Assembly: GCA_019915015.1 (NCBI GenBank)
Contig: JAHBBC010000002.1
Span: 2,852,001-2,916,000, forward strand
Direction: 5' to 3'
Length of the DNA stretch: 64,000 nt
Source of the DNA: Auriscalpium vulgare
Taxonomy: Eukaryota; Basidiomycota; Agaricomycetes; Russulales; Auriscalpiaceae
Shown here: positions 10,188 to 21,350 of the stretch, piece by piece
Layout of the letters: each line of letters starts with the position of its first letter
How positions within the stretch are numbered: position 1 is the stretch's first letter
The notes under the pieces: model-generated
What the model was told of the DNA's origin: nothing
The model's input: only the letters and a program-made list of their open reading frames with translations
The model's database searches: none
Program-made: the position numbers and the translations under genes

Positions 10188-11035
10188 CTGCGCGCCGCAA
10201 CAAGGTGGGTCGTCCAGTCGATTGGCGCATGCGTGTCTCTGAATGGCCGCAAACGCAGACGAGGAGCGACTCTTGGATGTCGGGCGCGCGGTAGTAGGGG
10301 AAACTACTAGTAGTGGATGAATAACGACGGGGTCGTGGATACATACGAATGCGCATACAATGATCCGTCTGCGACTGAGAGACTGGTCCGCCATGGCCAT
10401 TCCCACGACACGTATAACGCAGAAATGCTCTTGGGGCTCTGAGTTCTACCAGAGTCCTACATCCCAGTCAGCATCTGTTCGCCGGAAAACTTGGGGCCAA
10501 GCGCACGTACCTTCCCACCGCGGGCGCTGCGGGACAATCGCACCAAGGACAGCGCCCTCGCCAAGCACTGAGCCCTCCAAGATCGTGCCCACCCCGTCCT
10601 TCAGAATCCAGCACCTTGAGCCCGAATTCGTGTATGACACTCGCTGCACGGTGCCAGTACGTAGACCTCATCCGCGCAGAGGTGAGTCTGCACAACCTGC
10701 TCATGTTCTTCGCGGATGCGCTCGCGATGACGTAGAGCCCTGAGCCCGATGAACTTGCAGAACTAAACCGCGTCTGAGGCTACGACAAGAACATGGATCG
10801 TGGGCGCGCGAGAGGAAGCTGCTCAAGTAGGGAGCTAGCTGGTTCTGCGGAAAGGATGGCTCATGGCTCTCGGGCCGCAGAGGCGGACCCGATTCGGCAC
10901 AAGGTTAGGGTTAGGCGCAGGCGCTCACCGGCACCGTCACTCAGTGCATCCCCGCATACCACTCAACTGGTTCCTGGATATTGACGCAGACGACTCACGC
11001 TGCATTTCGTTCTGTGGGTACACCGGTTGTCCGCA
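10188..11035. other. intergenic, short telomere-like motif
   Basis: No supportable gene. GGTTAGGGTTAGG at about 10902-10914 is two telomere-type units. The rest is unrecognised sequence leading into a duplicated block. Confidence 0.4.
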
Positions 11036-11039
11036 TCAT

Positions 11040-12030
11040 CTGAAGTGCTCTGGTCGGCTTTCTCAGGCTCCGTCTCTGCCCTCGCAGACATCCTCCTCCG
11101 TCATCTCCGCGACTCGACTCTTGGCGCACCCACCAAGGAACGATATGGTTAGGAATCGAGGGACGAAAGGGTGCGCAGGACTGGCATGAGAGGTCGCCTC
11201 AGTACGTTTTCCCTCTTCGCTGGCGGACAGCTCGATGACCGCGCTTCACATGGCCACCTCCTCCGGGCTCCTCCACCTGTGCGAAGCTTCAACTTGAAGA
11301 TCTTGCCCTATCCACTCATCTCACCGAGCGCGACTCCAGCCCCACCGAACCCTTTTTTTGCTCTATATGCGGCGTACAACTTTGTCAAAGTTCTCCCGAC
11401 GAGACGCTGGATCTCGCGCATTCCCGCTGGCGAGTACTCGTTGCGCACCGCAAAACACCTTCGTTTCTTCCAGGCCGATATTGCGCCTGGCCACCTCCGT
11501 CCTGGACGTACGGTACTAATCGATGCTGCGCACTGTGCGCACTTGGTACCTGTAAGCTCAATCTCGCACATAGTCATGGTGGACGTCACTTACAGCGAGT
11601 CTAGTTAGGTCGGACGTTTGATTCACGCAGACTTAGTCACACCGTTCCGCTCCACCCACCTCCGCTCGTCGAGCCTCAGATCCTCCGTCGCACTTGCCGT
11701 TTCGTGATACAAGGCGGAACCCCGCTCCGGGCCTTCGTGATAGCACCGGATGCCAGTAAGAAGCCAGCTTCCAGACGTACCGGGACATATTGATTGCCTG
11801 GAGACGAAAGCAATACACGAACACGAGCCCCAACTTGCTTCTGGACGCACCTGAAGACAATGCTCGGTGCAGAAGAACAAGCATGGTGGTGGTTGACCTC
11901 CCTCAGACGGCATCCTAATACCTACCCTCCTCTTTGAATCGTACGTCGCTTCGACTTCTCCATCTGACTCGCCAAATATATGCTGAATAATGCTGTCCTT
12001 CGGACTCTAGAGACGCTGTGATGTTCTGGG
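11040..12030. repeat. duplicated block, copy A (pairs with 14890-15990)
   Basis: Collinear similarity to 14890-15990 in the same orientation. Shared landmarks include AGAGTGCGCAGG-type text near the start, CTGTAAGCTCARTC, CGGACGTYGCT.GC, GGGCCTTC..TG, and ACGTACGTYGCTTCGACTT followed by CTCCATCTGAC near the end. It contains frames such as 11171-11608 but both copies are disrupted, so it looks like a decayed gene plus promoter. The block ends where heme-peroxidase sequence begins, just as copy B precedes the heme-peroxidase gene. Confidence 0.65.
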
Positions 12031-12039
12031 CTGGATTGG

Positions 12040-12300
12040 CCACCGACGACACGCTCGACGTGCAGAAAGGCATTGAGCATGAACACCTGACTGACCCGCG
12101 CGTCCCTCTCTTCCTGCTCGTCTTGTCGTTCCGTCCTTCCATCGCCATGAATCGCACTGACGCAAACTGTTTGTTCCTTCTAAATCTCAGGTACTCCCGT
12201 CGTGCTCTTGCGCTCTCCCAGCCCTCTCGCAGAAGACGAACTTGCCGACAGTCAGCTAATAAGAACGCAGCGGAGATCAAGGGCTCGCGGTCCGCGGGCC
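12040..12300 (+). pseudogene. heme-thiolate peroxidase relic 1
   Basis: Matches pieces of the peroxidase at 16293-17483. A frame reading DDTLDVQKGIEHEHLTDPRV corresponds to the conserved block around IEHDASLTR, followed by an intron-like stretch, then LAEDELADS corresponding to LAEDEIAGS. The catalytic acidic block is altered (EHD to EHE) and frames are broken. No start or PCP-type motif is found upstream. Confidence 0.6.
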
Positions 12301-12344
12301 TTTGAATCAAGCATACAATACAACTCGATTCTTGCGCACGGGGC

Positions 12345-12580
12345 GCTTGTACTGTATGCGCGGGACACGCTCGACCTGTCGGGCGTGCGTGCACAACGAC
12401 ATCGAGCGCGTCGCTGCCCCGTAAGTCCATTCTCTTCTCGTTCTCTTCGCAATTGACAGTATCGCGGATCCACCAGGCGAGAAAACATGCCGATCTGATC
12501 TGCAAACACCCCCCTTGTCCGCGGTCGTCGCCGCGCTCCTTCGCTCTTGACTGGCCCTCCGAGGTATCTCGCATTGCACA
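12345..12580 (+). pseudogene. heme-thiolate peroxidase relic 2
   Basis: A second decayed copy of the same part of the peroxidase: RDTLDLSG, then the nucleotide equivalent of the histidine/EHD block out of frame, a GTAAGT...AG intron remnant, and CGTCGCCGCGCTCCT, which is identical in the intact gene. Frameshifted throughout. It sits directly after relic 1, so the fragment is tandemly repeated. Confidence 0.6.
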
Positions 12581-12589
12581 GCTTCAGGA

Positions 12590-12900
12590 CACAACCCTCC
12601 CTCACGGCCTACGTCCGCGGCCAGCCCCGAGCCTCCGCAATCCTCGGACGAGGTACGTCGCGGCGACGTTCGACCATCGGTGGTCGATGCTGATATTATT
12701 CCCAGGACGACAGTCGACATCTACCTGCAGCACAAAATTTCCCTCCGAGATGGCGAGCGGATGAATGCAGCCACGACAGACTAGCACGAGCAGCACGATA
12801 TGCACGCCTTTTGCCTTTCTTAGCACAGGGACACGCACCGAAGAGCCACCTCGTCCCCACGCTACTCGCGGCTGCCTCGACATGGCACTGCGCATTCCCC
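12590..12900 (-). repeat. dispersed gene relic (CRGC-HPLAI type)
   Basis: On the minus strand a frame reads CRGCIHPLAISEGNFVLQVD. Nearly the same peptide is on the plus strand at about 21480-21560 (CRGCDHPLAIAEGKFVLQVD). Flanking DNA of the form CTCGTCCGAGGA..G.GGAGGCT.GGGCTGGCC is also shared with 44640-44690 and 61975-62090. The family is not recognised. Confidence 0.5.
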
Positions 12901-13555
12901 TCGAGGCCAGCAGTCGCGCGCCACCGCGTGTCGATGCTTCTCAAGGCGATGGCAGGCTCTTCAGGCGGGAGCGCCGCTGGCATCCACTGTCCATTCCTCA
13001 TGCGACAGCTTGTGTCGTTGGACACATGCCCGAAACTAAAACGGAGCTAGGCTGCTGGAAGTCCGCTTCGACTGACAGCTGTGCACAGAAGCCGACGATG
13101 TCGATGAGCTGCCAAGGAACAAAGAACATATCGATGAGGCCACTTGACTCTGTCATACGCGCTCTTATTCATGTGTTCCCTGACTTGCCTGCAGCCTGCC
13201 ATTGCTGACAGGTCTTGTGACAGTCCCGCGCCAAGAGAACGAACACCTTCAAGGCTGCTGCCGGCGTAGGCATCGAGATGGCGCGACTAGTGGACTACGA
13301 AGGTATGCAAGTACCTTCCCTTTGCAGCGCTGAGCGTGATGGAAGCTGACGTTAGTCATATCGGCGGTGTTTCGTGTCTAAGGGATTCCCCCGGTATTCA
13401 ATACGTGGGGTTCATAATGGTCGAACAGGCCCTCCAAATGTCGGTTGCGTCGTCATTTCCGTTCAACTTGGCACAGTTTACGCGTTATGTCGGATGTACT
13501 AGCAACGCAATGTCATTGCCTTGAACAGTACACGTCCACCGACATATCCGCTAGA
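12901..13555. other. intergenic upstream of methyltransferase-like gene
   Basis: Only short frames without domains. The last 60 bp are similar to the region upstream of the third methyltransferase copy (39290-39360), so this is likely promoter sequence. Confidence 0.35.
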
Positions 13556-13563
13556 CATAAATA
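13556..13563 (+). promoter_or_regulatory. TATA-like CATAAATA, methyltransferase copy 1
   Basis: CATAAATA inside GCTAGACATAAATA starts exactly 45 bp before the ATG at 13601. The same octamer is exactly 45 bp before the ATG in the other two copies. Confidence 0.75.
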
Positions 13564-13600
13564 TGGGTCATGCATCGCGGCTGCACACTGTGCGCTCCCC

Positions 13601-14361
13601 ATGTCTTTCCTCCGCGCGAACTTGATGCTAATCGCCTGGCTCTGCCATTTAGTCACGACGTATCAACCGAACAGAGCCTCTTCCGACGAGCGAACGCGGG
13701 CCGCACGCAACTCTCTTTTTGAACGGACTGCCCAGACCATGGCGGCGACGACCCGAGTGCGTAATATGCGCCGCTCTGTACCATCGATCATGCACTCACT
13801 CTGCCGAGGCAGCTTTTCGTTGGTACATTGTTGTCCCTCGAAACTGCTGCAAACTACGCCGCCGCGGCACCGTCCAGCGCATTCGCTATGCGCATTTTCG
13901 CTCTTTCCCCCAGGTCCATTTCTGAACCGTCCACCCCGCCTCTCTTCCTCTTCGCATTCCTCGCCACCGTCCTCGGCTGCATCATACGCGTCCTATCCTT
14001 CCGCGCAATGAAGGGTCTCTTCACGTACGAGCTCTCGATTTCCGCGCATCACAAGCTCGTCACATCCGGGCCGTACGCCATCGTGCGCCACCCAGGCTAC
14101 ACCGGCTTGCTCCTGGTGCAGTTCGGCGCGCCGCTGCTGTGCCTCGCGCCGGGCAGCGGCAGCTGGTGGTGGGGCGCGGGCGTCGCGCGCACGCGCCTGG
14201 GCCACGCGGTCGCAGGCGCGTGGGTGGCGGTGCTCGGGCATATAACGCTGGTTGTGTGCAGGGTGCCCACGGAGGACGCGCTCCTGCACGAGGTGTTTGG
14301 GAGAGAGTGGGAGACGTATGCGAGGAGGGTGCGGTACAGGTTCATCCCGGGGGTGTTCTGA
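13601..14361 (+). CDS. isoprenylcysteine carboxyl methyltransferase-like protein, copy 1
   Basis: Exons 13601-13756 and 13813-14361, intron GTGCGT...CAG in phase 0, give 234 aa, the usual size for the ICMT/STE14-like family. Family role (known): carboxyl methylation, using S-adenosylmethionine, of prenylated cysteine at protein C-termini in the ER membrane. Visible: N-terminal membrane segment (MLIAWLCHLV), further membrane segments (LFLFAFLATVLGCIIRVL), the cofactor-site pattern GPYAIVRHPGYTG, and the terminal EDALLHEVFGREWETYARRV signature with a RFIPG end. The TGP...RHPGY and E...Y.RRV features strongly support a functional fold. Three copies lie in this window; their specificity may differ from the housekeeping enzyme. 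Confidence 0.85.
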
Positions 14362-14760
14362 ATGGCGCGTGCGTGGGGGCCTGGAAGTCCGCCACGATTG
14401 ACGGTCTGGCGGAGGATGCATAGCACCCTCAGAAGTCTTTGGCGTGTCACCGGAAGTGGAGCCCGAGTGCTTGCGACTTGGCTTTTCTGCGACAGGCATC
14501 CTAGATGTGAAGCGACTGGGATTGTGGCGGCGGTGTTGTCGGACGCGGTTCTGGAGGGCGCCATTGTGCCAATACATAGACATTATACGGCGCCGGGATC
14601 AAAATATACTGTACAAAAGTCTCCGTGGAGTCAATCTAAACTTCATGTGTACCACTCCGCACGTTCTGCATTGCCGGGCGAGATAAATTGCCGTGCGGGA
14701 GCAGGCGAGCGTCAGGGGAGCGATGCCTAGAAGAGCGCGGATGAATATTTGAATATTGTC
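14362..14760. repeat. duplicated 3' flank of methyltransferase copy 1
   Basis: Collinear with 40192-40610 downstream of copy 3: shared GGATGCATAGCACCCTCA, GACTTGGCTTTTCTGCGACA, TTCTGGAGGGCGCCATT and CTAAACTTCATGTGTACCAC. The gene and several hundred bases of flank were therefore duplicated as one segment. No gene inside. Confidence 0.75.
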
Positions 14761-14889
14761 GAACTAGGTCTTGGTGGCCGGGTACCTGCGCTGCCCTCTT
14801 GGAGGCATTCCTCCTGATGAGGGGATGTGCGCCGCGGCACGGTGGGGAGCGAAGTGGCCCGGGCCGGCATCCGACTTGGGCAGAAGCCT

Positions 14890-15990
14890 CCGCGAGCCTC
14901 GTTATGTAGCATTCTCCCTCTCTGCCTCCTCCGTCGTCTCCGCAACCAGCCTCAGGCGCGCCACCAATCGCAACGAACCACATGGTCGGGAATGGCAGGA
15001 CGAGAGAGTGCGCAGGCTGGTCATGAGAGGTTGCGCTCGTGTGCGTTTTTCCCCGTCGCTTGCGACAGCTTGATGACCGTTCACTTCATAGCTGGTACCT
15101 TGACCGTGCCCTCCCTCCTCAACGATTCAGTTTGCAAATCTACGCCTGTGAATTATAACCGACCCAACCGTCCAATGAAAGTCGTGCCGCACGCTTTGTA
15201 CCGCCTTCGCAGCTTCATGATGGTCATCCACCCCGCGCTGTCTAGCAGCTGGCACTCATCGAGTGCCATGCTGTCTCCACCGAATACGCCCCGCGAGATC
15301 ATATGTGGCGGACTGTCAATCATCGCCTATTCGCGCGACAGGACGCTAGGGCATGCGCATTGTGTTTGGCGAATGGACGGCGCTTGATGCGCCTCGCAAA
15401 ACAAAACACCTTCAATCGTTTTTCTTCCGCGCCGGGGCGCCGGACGACCTCCTTTGTGGACCTATGGTGCGACTCGAGTCACCGCATTTCATCCCTGTAA
15501 GCTCAGTCGCGCAGCATGGACACGGCGGACGTCGCTCGCTTCGAGTCTAGTCATGTCGAGCGTCTTGTATGGCACGTAGGCAGACGCCTTTGTCACGACG
15601 TTCTAATCCGCCGCCCTGGAGTTCCACGCCGAACTTGACTCCTCCCCTCCCCCGTTGTGCTTTGCGGATATAGGACGGAATCATGCTCCGGGCCTTCAAT
15701 GTGGTTCGCAACAAATGCCAGTGAAAGCCCGCGTCCAGACGTACGTACCGGGGCACACGGGTGTCGATTGACTGGAAAGGAATTTAGCACACGAACCCGG
15801 AGCACCCTCTGGTTTCTGGAAGACAAGACACGCCGCAGACAAACAAGTATTGCGGTCATGAACCGCCCCAAGACGGCATCCCGATACCTATCCTCCTCTT
15901 GGTAACGTACGTTGCTTCGACTTCTCCATCTGACCCGTCAAATATATCCACTGATCAATGCCGTCCTCTGGACTTCAGGGAGCCGCTGCT
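14890..15990. repeat. duplicated block, copy B (pairs with 11040-12030)
   Basis: Same order of landmarks as copy A. In this copy the block runs into the promoter of the intact heme peroxidase. Its frames are broken too, so the ancestral gene in the block (if any) is dead in both copies or was always non-coding. Confidence 0.65.
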
Positions 15991-16215
15991 GTCTGTCATT
16001 ACCTCCTCTGCTCTGTCGTTAAGCAGCGTCAAGATATACGCTTGTGCGCTTCATCGTCAAGCACCGAACCCTCCCCGCGCGCTCGACGTCGTCTGGCATC
16101 TGCTGTTAGGTGGCGTCAATGGAAGCCCGCCATGCGGACGCACACCGTGATCGCCACGCCCCGATGCTCAGGGCAGGACTGGCCGACACGGTATACCAGT
16201 TGCTGTCAATCCTCT

Positions 16216-16222
16216 TATAAAG
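16216..16222 (+). promoter_or_regulatory. TATA box of heme peroxidase
   Basis: TATAAAG lies 77 bp before the ATG at 16293; no alternative is nearer. Confidence 0.6.
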
Positions 16223-16292
16223 CCACCTCGCTGCCCGCTTTCCCCTCGTCCCCTCCCATTCAACCACGCCAACCTCTAGTCACCGGTCAACG

Positions 16293-17483
16293 ATGTTCCT
16301 CGCCACCGCCCTCCGGCGCATCGCGCGCGGCACCCTCGCCTCGCTCAGCCGCGGCGCATTCTTCGCTTTCATCGTGGTGTGGGACGTCGCGCTCGTCCTC
16401 GTCAATCTCGTCGCTTTCAAGCGCAAGGCCGGGCACGTCACACCGAAGGGACACCCCGGCGCAGGCGGCGTGTGGCCGGAGTACATCCCGCCGCGCGCGG
16501 GCGACAGCCGGTGCGCGTGCCCCGCGCTCAACGCCATGGCGAATCACGGTGCGTCGACGTCCACCCCTTGCTTACGGGTGGTTAAGATAATCCAACTCGC
16601 AGGCATCTTACCGCGCAACGGACGCAACATCCCTTTCAGAGACCTCCCGGGAAAGGTCCGCGCGACGTACAACTTCAGCCCGACGTTCTCGCTGTTCGTC
16701 CCGCGGTACATCGCTAGCATCCTCGGGCGCTCGTTCTCCAAGGACACGCTCAACCTGTCGGACATCGACGTGCACAACGGCATCGAGCACGACGCGTCGC
16801 TCACCCGTGCGTCCATTTTCTCTCGACCTCGTCAATGTTATGCTAACGCGGATACTCTAGGCGAGGACACATACCATGCTAAATCCCAAGCACTCCCCTC
16901 GCCCGCGCTCGTCGCCGCGCTCCTCCGCTCTGCCACCGGCCCTCCCCAACCTGGCCACACTCTCCCTGGCCACACTCTCGCCGAAGACGAGATTGCCGGC
17001 AGCGGCGAGTCCAAGTCTGGCAAGAGCACGCCCGAGTTCGAGGGCTCGCCGTATGCGGACGTCGTGGCGCGCGCGGCGGCGGACGCACCTGATCTGGGGC
17101 GCACGATGACGCCGGCGGACTTGTCCCGGTGTCTGGGCGAGCGTCGGCGCGAGGCGAGGGCGACCAACCCGCAGTACTCGCAGAGCTTCAACGCCAAGAT
17201 GTTCGGCACGTCCAAGTGCGTAGCGCTCCGACTTCTCCTTCTCGCACACAGGGATGAGTGAACATGCCGCTGACGACTTGTGCGCAGCGCTTCGGGGTTC
17301 ACGACGATATTCGGGGGGCGCATGGATGATATCCGCGTCTTCTTGACGGAGGAAAGGCTGCCCGCGGGCTGGGAGTCGCGTGTGCGCGAGCCGATGGGGC
17401 TGACGTTTGGCGCGTTCAATGTCACCGCCATCCGCGTCGAGCTGGGCATCGAGGAGGAGGTCAGGGGACCAGTGGTTCCGTGA
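16293..17483 (+). CDS. heme-thiolate (chloroperoxidase-family) peroxidase, membrane-anchored
   Basis: Exons 16293-16548, 16603-16806, 16861-17215 and 17288-17483 splice to 336 aa with matching phases (1,1,2). Family (known): chloroperoxidase-like heme-thiolate peroxidases/unspecific peroxygenases, in which a Cys thiolate ligates heme. Visible: the proximal motif CACPALNAMANHG (family form PCP.LN..ANHG, with the first Pro replaced by Ala but the Cys kept), LPRNGRNIPF, and the distal block HNGIEHDASLTR holding the acid-base residues. Near the end is ERLPAGWESRVREP, a typical C-terminal family segment. Residues about 20-42 form a hydrophobic helix (GAFFAFIVVWDVALVLV), so it is likely anchored in or secreted through the ER. 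Oxidises small organic molecules by family; the substrate is unknown. Relics lie at 12.0-12.6 kb. Confidence 0.88.
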
Positions 17484-17784
17484 ATACGTACGCCTGTCAA
17501 GGACAAGCGGGTTCCTAAAATCTGCGGTGACTCGGATATATACTTAGTCTTCTTGGATAGCATGTGATGTCTATGTGGATTTTTGTTTTGGATATGCGAT
17601 GGCCGCTGTGGTTGGCGAGAGGCTGGCTATGATAAGACGGCCTCGAAGCTTCGCAGAACAGGTCATTTTATGGCGCCTCGATTGAGATGTTCTCGACGCT
17701 AACATTGTCAAATTAACGATTCGTGAGCACGGTTCCATCAGATATTGACGGATGGAGTCCGTTCCGGTTTTGATACTTACAATG
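17484..17784. other. 3' region of peroxidase, no gene
   Basis: AT-richer spacer after the peroxidase stop. Nothing recognisable. Confidence 0.4.
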
Positions 17785-18010
17785 TCAACTACTGCTGTAC
17801 ATTTCCGTCATAGATTGTTGTAGTTCATCACCCGACTGCCACTTGGCCAGCATCCCTGGAACCGCCTCAAGCATCCTGCGCACGCTTGCATCGTAGACAA
17901 CGCACTCTCTTATGTCCAACTCCCTCGAGCACCTGCCCAGCGCAAGCGAGGGACCGCACCAATGCGTCCGCCAGCGGGATATCTCCATCAGCGGTGATGT
18001 CGTCCACAGA
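17785..18010 (-). pseudogene. family A F-box C-terminal relic
   Basis: Minus strand reads ADALVRSLACAGQVLE, then after a one-base frameshift (an extra G in CTCGAGGGAG) ELDIRECVVYDASVRRMLEAVP, matching the C-terminal DALPRCLAARARAG...ELEVVG...AVPGL.VRW module of family A. It is closest to the relic at 57754-57906. No N-terminal part is nearby. Confidence 0.65.
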
Positions 18011-18229
18011 TGGATCTTCAGTACACATCGCTCGTGCAGGTCGGGGCAATGTTGGATTGGTGCGTAGCAAGCAGTTGAACAAGTTGAGTCTTGCACCAGA
18101 CTCGATCGGAGTGTCGCGCCACTGGCAATGTCTCTTTTCCCACGACCCACAAATTGACTTTCAGCTGGCACTGACCACGCCCTACATTACCCTACATACC
18201 CCATACCGTCCTCTCGCTTCAACCTCAGC

Positions 18230-19640
18230 ATCTCGCCATAGTTCATGCCAGGTAAAGAGCCAAGTCTCGACGCTTGGAACGGATCTCAATGTGTGCCGTA
18301 GGATGAACGCCGATGGCTGGGGCTTGTACTCTTCAAGTTTTTGACTGTCGTAATTCAGTACATACTCATCCCGGCGCCGTCAGCACTCGACGTCCAGGCG
18401 GCGCATGGGTCATCACCGTCGGCCCGCTGTTTTTCGCGATAAACGCGTCCAACTCGCCTCTACAAAGCCACAGGTCGCCTTCTCGACCCGCGACACCGCG
18501 TTTCGTCCAGACACAGAAAGTGCGTACGTCGCTGTAACTTCCAGACGTTGGATGCTGACGTTCCCATCGCGCAGCTGTTCTGTGGAAGGCAACACAGCCG
18601 GGAACGACGAGCGCTCCGTAGCGCTTCTCGACATCCAGCCGCAGCCCGCCTCCTCGCCCTGGACCCGACCACACACCCTCGTCTTCTTTAATTTCAGTCG
18701 GAGAGCCGCATGTCTGCCGTATGTGGCCCGCAGGATGGATGTCTGGTGCGTCGTTTGGCCTCATCAGCACCTCCTCAGTACTAATTGATACACCCTCAGC
18801 GCTCCATGAGTCTGCAGGCGGATCATGGGCCATTGCTGTACGATGCGGTGTTTGTCTGCGAGTCGCCTCCCACACGACCGCAGGCCGCCTTCTCGTCCCT
18901 GCTCGATTCTGCGCTGAGCATTAGTACGTCGCTGTGTCACCGTCGTGACCTCAAATCTCTGACGACAGCCCCAGTATAGAGCCACATGTCTTCGGCCACG
19001 ACACGCGCATACATATTGAACGCTTCCTCCGCGCCCGTCATGAGCCATCAGGAGTTTAACGAGGGTTTTCAGCGAAAGGTTGGCCAGTGTGGAGAGTGCA
19101 CGCCGAGGTCAGTTACCCCAACCGCTCACGCCTAGATGGATACTTAATCTTCATCCACGTCTTTGTCTAGACATCGCTCTCTCGAATCCCTGCTCGTCGC
19201 CCGTCGCCCGCCCGTGCTGTGGTCATGTTCTACATCGCAGGATTTTGGCGCGGCGGATTACACCATCAAGTGATCTCATGAATCGTTGAGGTGATTGTAC
19301 ACCCTTCTTTTTCTGTTGCAGTTACCGAAGCTGCGAGTAAAGCCCCGGCGATATCTGGCGGTACGAGTAGTTTGCTATTTCCCTGCTCAACGTCTGTCGA
19401 TCGTCGCTGACGCATCCACAGTCAGATTAGCGAGAGTCGCGAATGAGGTCTCGGGTTATTGAAGAGAAGCGCGAGAGCCGTGCTCAGCTTATGCTGCATA
19501 AATTTGGATCATAATGGCAATGTAATATTGTTCAATCTGTCCTACATCGCAACGGGCGCGTCACGGCCGGGGGATCCTCGCGCACGTCCTTGCCCCAGGA
19601 ATAGTCGCGTCTGCCTCAGGCGACTTCTCGTCATTATGGT
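18230..19640. repeat. decayed duplicated region related to 59550-59960
   Basis: Two stretches match 59.55-59.96 kb in order: GTCCAGGCGGCGCATGGGTCAT (about 18391) and the TGGATCATAATGGCA..ATATTGTTC..TCTG stretch at about 19505. The internal part also holds an imperfect tandem repeat (18400-18535 versus 18820-18930). Frames are short and disrupted; no gene is called. Confidence 0.5.
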
Positions 19641-19745
19641 CCTGCAATCGAGCCTGGCGCTGCGCGGCAGCAACAAAATTGCACGTCCTGTACATCGTCC
19701 TCAATCAGTATTCGCAATGAAATGTCCGTGTGCAGACGTACGCAG

Positions 19746-20505
19746 TCAGAACAACCCCGGGATGTACCTGTACCGCACCCTCCTCGCATACGCCTCCCAC
19801 TCTGTCCCAAACATTTTGTGCAGCAGCGCGTCTTCCACGAACGCCCTGCACACAGCCAGCGTTACATGCCCGAGCAGCGCCGCCCACGTGCCCACGACCG
19901 CGTGCCCCAGGCTCGTGTGTGTGACGCCCGCGCCCCACCACCAACTGCCGCTGCCTGTCGGGAGGCACAGCAGCGGCAAGCTGAACTGCACGAGGAGCAT
20001 GGCGGTGTACCCTGGGTGGCGCACGATGGCGTACGGCCCGGATGTGACGAGCTTGTGGCGCGCAGCGAGCGAAACCTCGTAGGTGAAGAGACCCTTCATC
20101 GCGCGGAAGGACAGGACGCGGAGGATGGAGCCGAGGACGATGGCGAGGATTGCCATCAGGAAGAGAGGTGGGGTGGATGGTTCGGGGATAGACCTGGGGA
20201 GGAGGGAGAAAATGCGCTGGGAGAACGCGCTGGACGGCGTCGCGGCGGCGTAGCTTGCAGCAGTTTCGAGGGACAACAATACACCGACGAACAGCTGCAT
20301 TGTCAGAGTGAGTGCATGATCGATGACGGCGGATGTTACGCACTCGGTTCGCAGCCACAATGGGCTGCAGCGTCCGTTCGAAGAGCGATGGCAGGTTGGA
20401 CTTGGCCCGCTCCCGCTCGCGAGAAGAAGCCCTTCGCGGTTCGAGCATCGCGGCTTGATGGCAGAGCACGGCGATGAGCATCAAATTCGCGCGGAGAAAA
20501 ACCAT
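19746..20505 (-). CDS. isoprenylcysteine carboxyl methyltransferase-like protein, copy 2
   Basis: Minus-strand exons 20505-20344 and 20294-19746, intron GTGCGTAAC...CAG, give 236 aa. The second exon is exactly as long (549 nt) as in copy 1. Same signatures: two N-terminal membrane segments, RVLSFRAMKGLFTYEV, GPYAIVRHPGYTA, GSWWWGAGV, and the terminal EDALLHKMFGTEWEAYARRV with RYIPG. The CATAAATA box is 45 bp upstream. It is an ER-membrane protein by family. It appears intact and is inverted relative to copies 1 and 3. Confidence 0.85.
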
Positions 20506-20542
20506 GGCGAGCGCACACTATGCAGCCACGTTGCATGTCCGG

Positions 20543-20550
20543 TATTTATG
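20543..20550 (-). promoter_or_regulatory. TATA-like CATAAATA, methyltransferase copy 2
   Basis: Reverse-strand CATAAATA preceded by GCTAGA, exactly 45 bp upstream of the ATG at 20505, as in copies 1 and 3. Confidence 0.75.
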
Positions 20551-21350
20551 TCTAGCAGACGAAACGGAGGGCACGTCTGCAACAAAGATAGAAGTAAGAT
20601 GGCATCAGTGAGGTGTATTGTCCAAGTACCTTGTTAAGTAGGGCCGATAACCAAAAGGTGTCTGAGAATGCCAAGTCAACTCGAAATAACGAACCAATCC
20701 TCATTCTGAGGTCTGTAATCAAATGAATATCAGATTTCCGACGCCACAGGAGAATCGCTCGAAGCGCTTTGATGTTACGGACGTGTGATGCGAGCATCAA
20801 TGTCACTCAGGCTGCCTCAACGGGAGGATACACATCTGCACGGTCTGTTGACTGTCGCGTAGTTAGACACCATCCCGGTAGAGAAATGGTGCCGCTGCTG
20901 GGTAGAGGGGTTCTGGAGGATGTGCATAACTTGGCGCGATGTCTGCGCATGCTAGCGACATCTGTCCCATGCTAAATGGGCAGTCATCATCAGCGCCAAA
21001 TAATCACACTGGAGCGCGCAGATCCCTCACAATGCCAGCGGAGCGCGCGCTAGCACTTGGGAGTAATATATGCCATCGCCCCGATGAGCATAAACACGCC
21101 GGCGGCGGCAATACCACGTCGACTCCGAGCTAGCTTCGAGTTGCGTGCGCGCTGGGCGGCCTTCGGTGTACCTGTGCGGGAGGTAGTATGTCCTGCATGA
21201 TTATGTATTAGCCATCTGCGCACGGACAACGTCCTTTCCGTACTGCGCACCGGCGAGATATCCCCAGGCGACATGTCGGATGCGTTGAACTTGCGGCAAT
21301 GTCAAAACCCCCGGTATCCGTATCCGAGTCAGCTGAAGCCCTCCGCGCAA
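20551..21350. other. intergenic; possible small membrane peptide frame
   Basis: A minus-strand frame ending at 21050 has a basic stretch (AAQRARNSKLARSRRG) followed by a hydrophobic segment (IAAAGVFMLIGAMAYI), like a small tail-anchored or single-pass protein, with possible intron ends just upstream. No family is recognised and no start is fixed, so it is not called as a gene. Confidence 0.25.
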
